Assembly: GCA_000711775.1 (NCBI GenBank) | Contig: ARYC01018339.1 | Span: 17,070 to 81,069 of the forward strand | Direction of reading: 5' to 3' | DNA length: 64,000 nucleotides | Origin: Oxytricha trifallax | Taxonomy: Eukaryota > Ciliophora > Spirotrichea > Sporadotrichida > Oxytrichidae | Part shown: piece by piece, positions 62,644 through 64,000 of the stretch | Layout of the letters: each line of letters starts with the position of its first letter | Numbering within the stretch: the stretch's first letter is position 1 | Translations under genes and position numbers: made by a program | Notes under the pieces: generated by a model | What the model saw: the letters and a program-made list of their open reading frames with translations, nothing else | The model's database searches: none | What the model was told of the DNA's origin: nothing

Positions 62644-64000
62644 CAAAACCCCAAAACCCTTTCAGTAGTTTGATTGAGTTTTTGATTGATAAAAGTAGAC
62701 TATTAGTGCATACTTTATTAGGGTTTTAATAGGGTTTATGTAGGGGTTTAATATTTAAATATTAGTAATTTAAAGAGTATAACAAGCGAGTTTTTAAAAT
62801 ATTTCACACAAACATAAGCTTAAAGTCATGTGGCAGTTCTCTGAATTTTATCTTTCTAAGTTGATGTTTGATTGTTTCTATTGTTTGTTAATTCGCTTAG
62901 CTTGGCTTGATAACAGTTGAGTATGCAAGTTCTCTGAGACCTCCATTTATTTTATTTTTATCGAGATATTGTTTGATTCTCTGCTTAGAATCTCTCTCAC
63001 CCCTGCAGCTAAAGTAATCGTTTCTTGGCATGTAGCTCTCTATTATTATAACTGCTAGAGCCCAGATATCACATTAAGTATCTCCATCTCTCCAATCCTC
63101 TCTCTCTGGAAAATATCCAGGAGTACCGTATACATTTCCTTATGCAGAGGCTTGCACTCTTTGAGCTCTGTTGAAGTCTATAATATAAACTCTAAGAGGG
63201 TGAAAATTCAACATGATATTCTCTGGCTTTAAGTCTCTATGAACATAACCTAGCTTGTGAAGCACTTCAATCCCCTCAACTATCTGCTATACAATCTAGC
63301 CAATTTATCTCTGACATCTATTGTCAGATAAGAATTCTCTGTAAGTCATTTCAAGTAATGGAAGACTGAAGGCTACGTGATCTTTACCAAGTAAAATAGC
63401 ATCAAGCTATATGATATGCCTGCACTCATTTTACTTTGCCTTTTAAAGAGCATGAAACTCATTTGCAAATTCCATTTGGAACTTGTCATAAGCAAGGAAG
63501 TAATTGAATGGATATATCTTGTAAGCATATTAGTCATCAGTAATGACTCTCTTCTCTATTTTATGTTCAAGAGTGAGGTAGCTTTCTAGGCAAGAATCTA
63601 AGTCAATAATTTTTAATATGGGAATCTTCATTGCCTCTATTTTAACCATAATTTTGTTGATCTCAGAGACTGGAAAGTTCTTGACTGCTTTCTTCATTTT
63701 AACTTACTTCTAGACTTCAACTCTAAGAGACTCCACTGGGTTTCTTGATCTCCTCTTTTAGAGGAATCTATTCCCTGTAGGTTCATGAATAAAGACAAAG
63801 CTTTAATTGTGTTTTTCTTTAAGTGCACTTTAAGGTCTCTAGTGTGAGAATATGGCTTCTCACAGAACTCACAGACATACTTCCCATCTTTCTTTTAATG
63901 CTTGAGATATAACCTTGGCATATCGTTTGTGTATATCTCTCAAGTGTCTCTTATAAGTTGGCTTGTAAGGGAAAACTATATTGCATTCTTTGCATTAATA
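62644..64000. mobile_element. TBE 3: left part, truncated by the window end
   Basis: Begins CAAAACCCCAAAACCC at 62644 after target AAT (62641-62643). The terminal repeat and following 1.3 kb are closely similar to TBE 2 (40454 on), the same subfamily. Carries the minus-strand zinc-finger/kinase gene. Confidence 0.93.
62804..64000 (-). CDS. TBE 3 zinc-finger/kinase-like protein, partial
   Basis: Stop TGA 62804-62806 after PHDFKLMFV. Upstream: GTPGYFPEREDWRDGD and DIWALAVIIIESYMPRND, where the frame is intact at the site of the TBE 2 frameshift. Zinc-finger Cys and His residues lie near 63860-63990 (CEFCEKPYSH region). The N-terminus is outside the window. Confidence 0.8.

Noticed and set aside
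1-64000. CRISPR arrays, operons or bacterial genes
   Set aside because: No regularly spaced repeats or Shine-Dalgarno-led ORFs; the code and gene structure are ciliate.

Overview
The window looks like germline (micronuclear) DNA of a spirotrich ciliate of the Oxytricha/Sterkiella type. Four things point there. (1) Coding stretches only read through if TAA and TAG are glutamine and TGA is the only stop. (2) Genes are broken into many short coding blocks (macronuclear-destined sequences, MDSs), separated by AT-rich, non-coding spacers (internal eliminated sequences, IESs). (3) One spacer is bounded by a short direct repeat that works as an MDS pointer and restores the reading frame when joined. 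(4) There are three telomere-bearing elements (TBEs), Tc1/mariner-like transposons whose ends carry the C4A4 telomere repeat. The species cannot be named from sequence alone. Frames were read by eye, so block edges are good to roughly 10-30 bases.

Layout. 190-1505: C-terminal blocks of a first gene copy ('copy 0', truncated by the window edge). 3946-13380: copy A of a large surface-type gene: signal peptide, extracellular blocks, Ser/Thr-rich mucin-like linker, cadherin-like domain. 14390-16253: a decayed minus-strand gene. 17886-33400: copy B, the complete paralogue, which adds a C-terminal membrane region. 34261-38933: a 4.7-kb TBE-like transposon with 206-bp inverted repeats and 8-bp target duplications. 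40454-44577: a second TBE. 44620 onward: a third, more diverged gene copy (C), with much longer spacers. One C spacer holds a GC-rich island of coding fragments on both strands between ~180-bp inverted repeats (47010-50449). 62644-64000: the start of a third TBE. Foldback/MITE elements sit throughout the spacers.

How it fits together. Copies 0, A, B and C appear to be a tandem family of secreted or membrane-anchored proteins. A and B are alignable block by block, but their spacers have turned over: the same inter-block interval holds a 528-bp MITE in A and a 3993-bp TBE in B. All three transposon types carry the same three genes: a C2H2 zinc-finger/kinase-like protein on the minus strand, a '22-kDa' protein of unknown function on the plus strand, and a DDE transposase on the minus strand. 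Two intron positions in the 22-kDa gene are shared between TBE and the TBE-like element. The most unusual signal is the TBE-like element plus MITEs that share its tips or have similar G-rich tips, with 8-bp target duplications. Many transposon genes contain small frameshifts, which may be decay or assembly indels.
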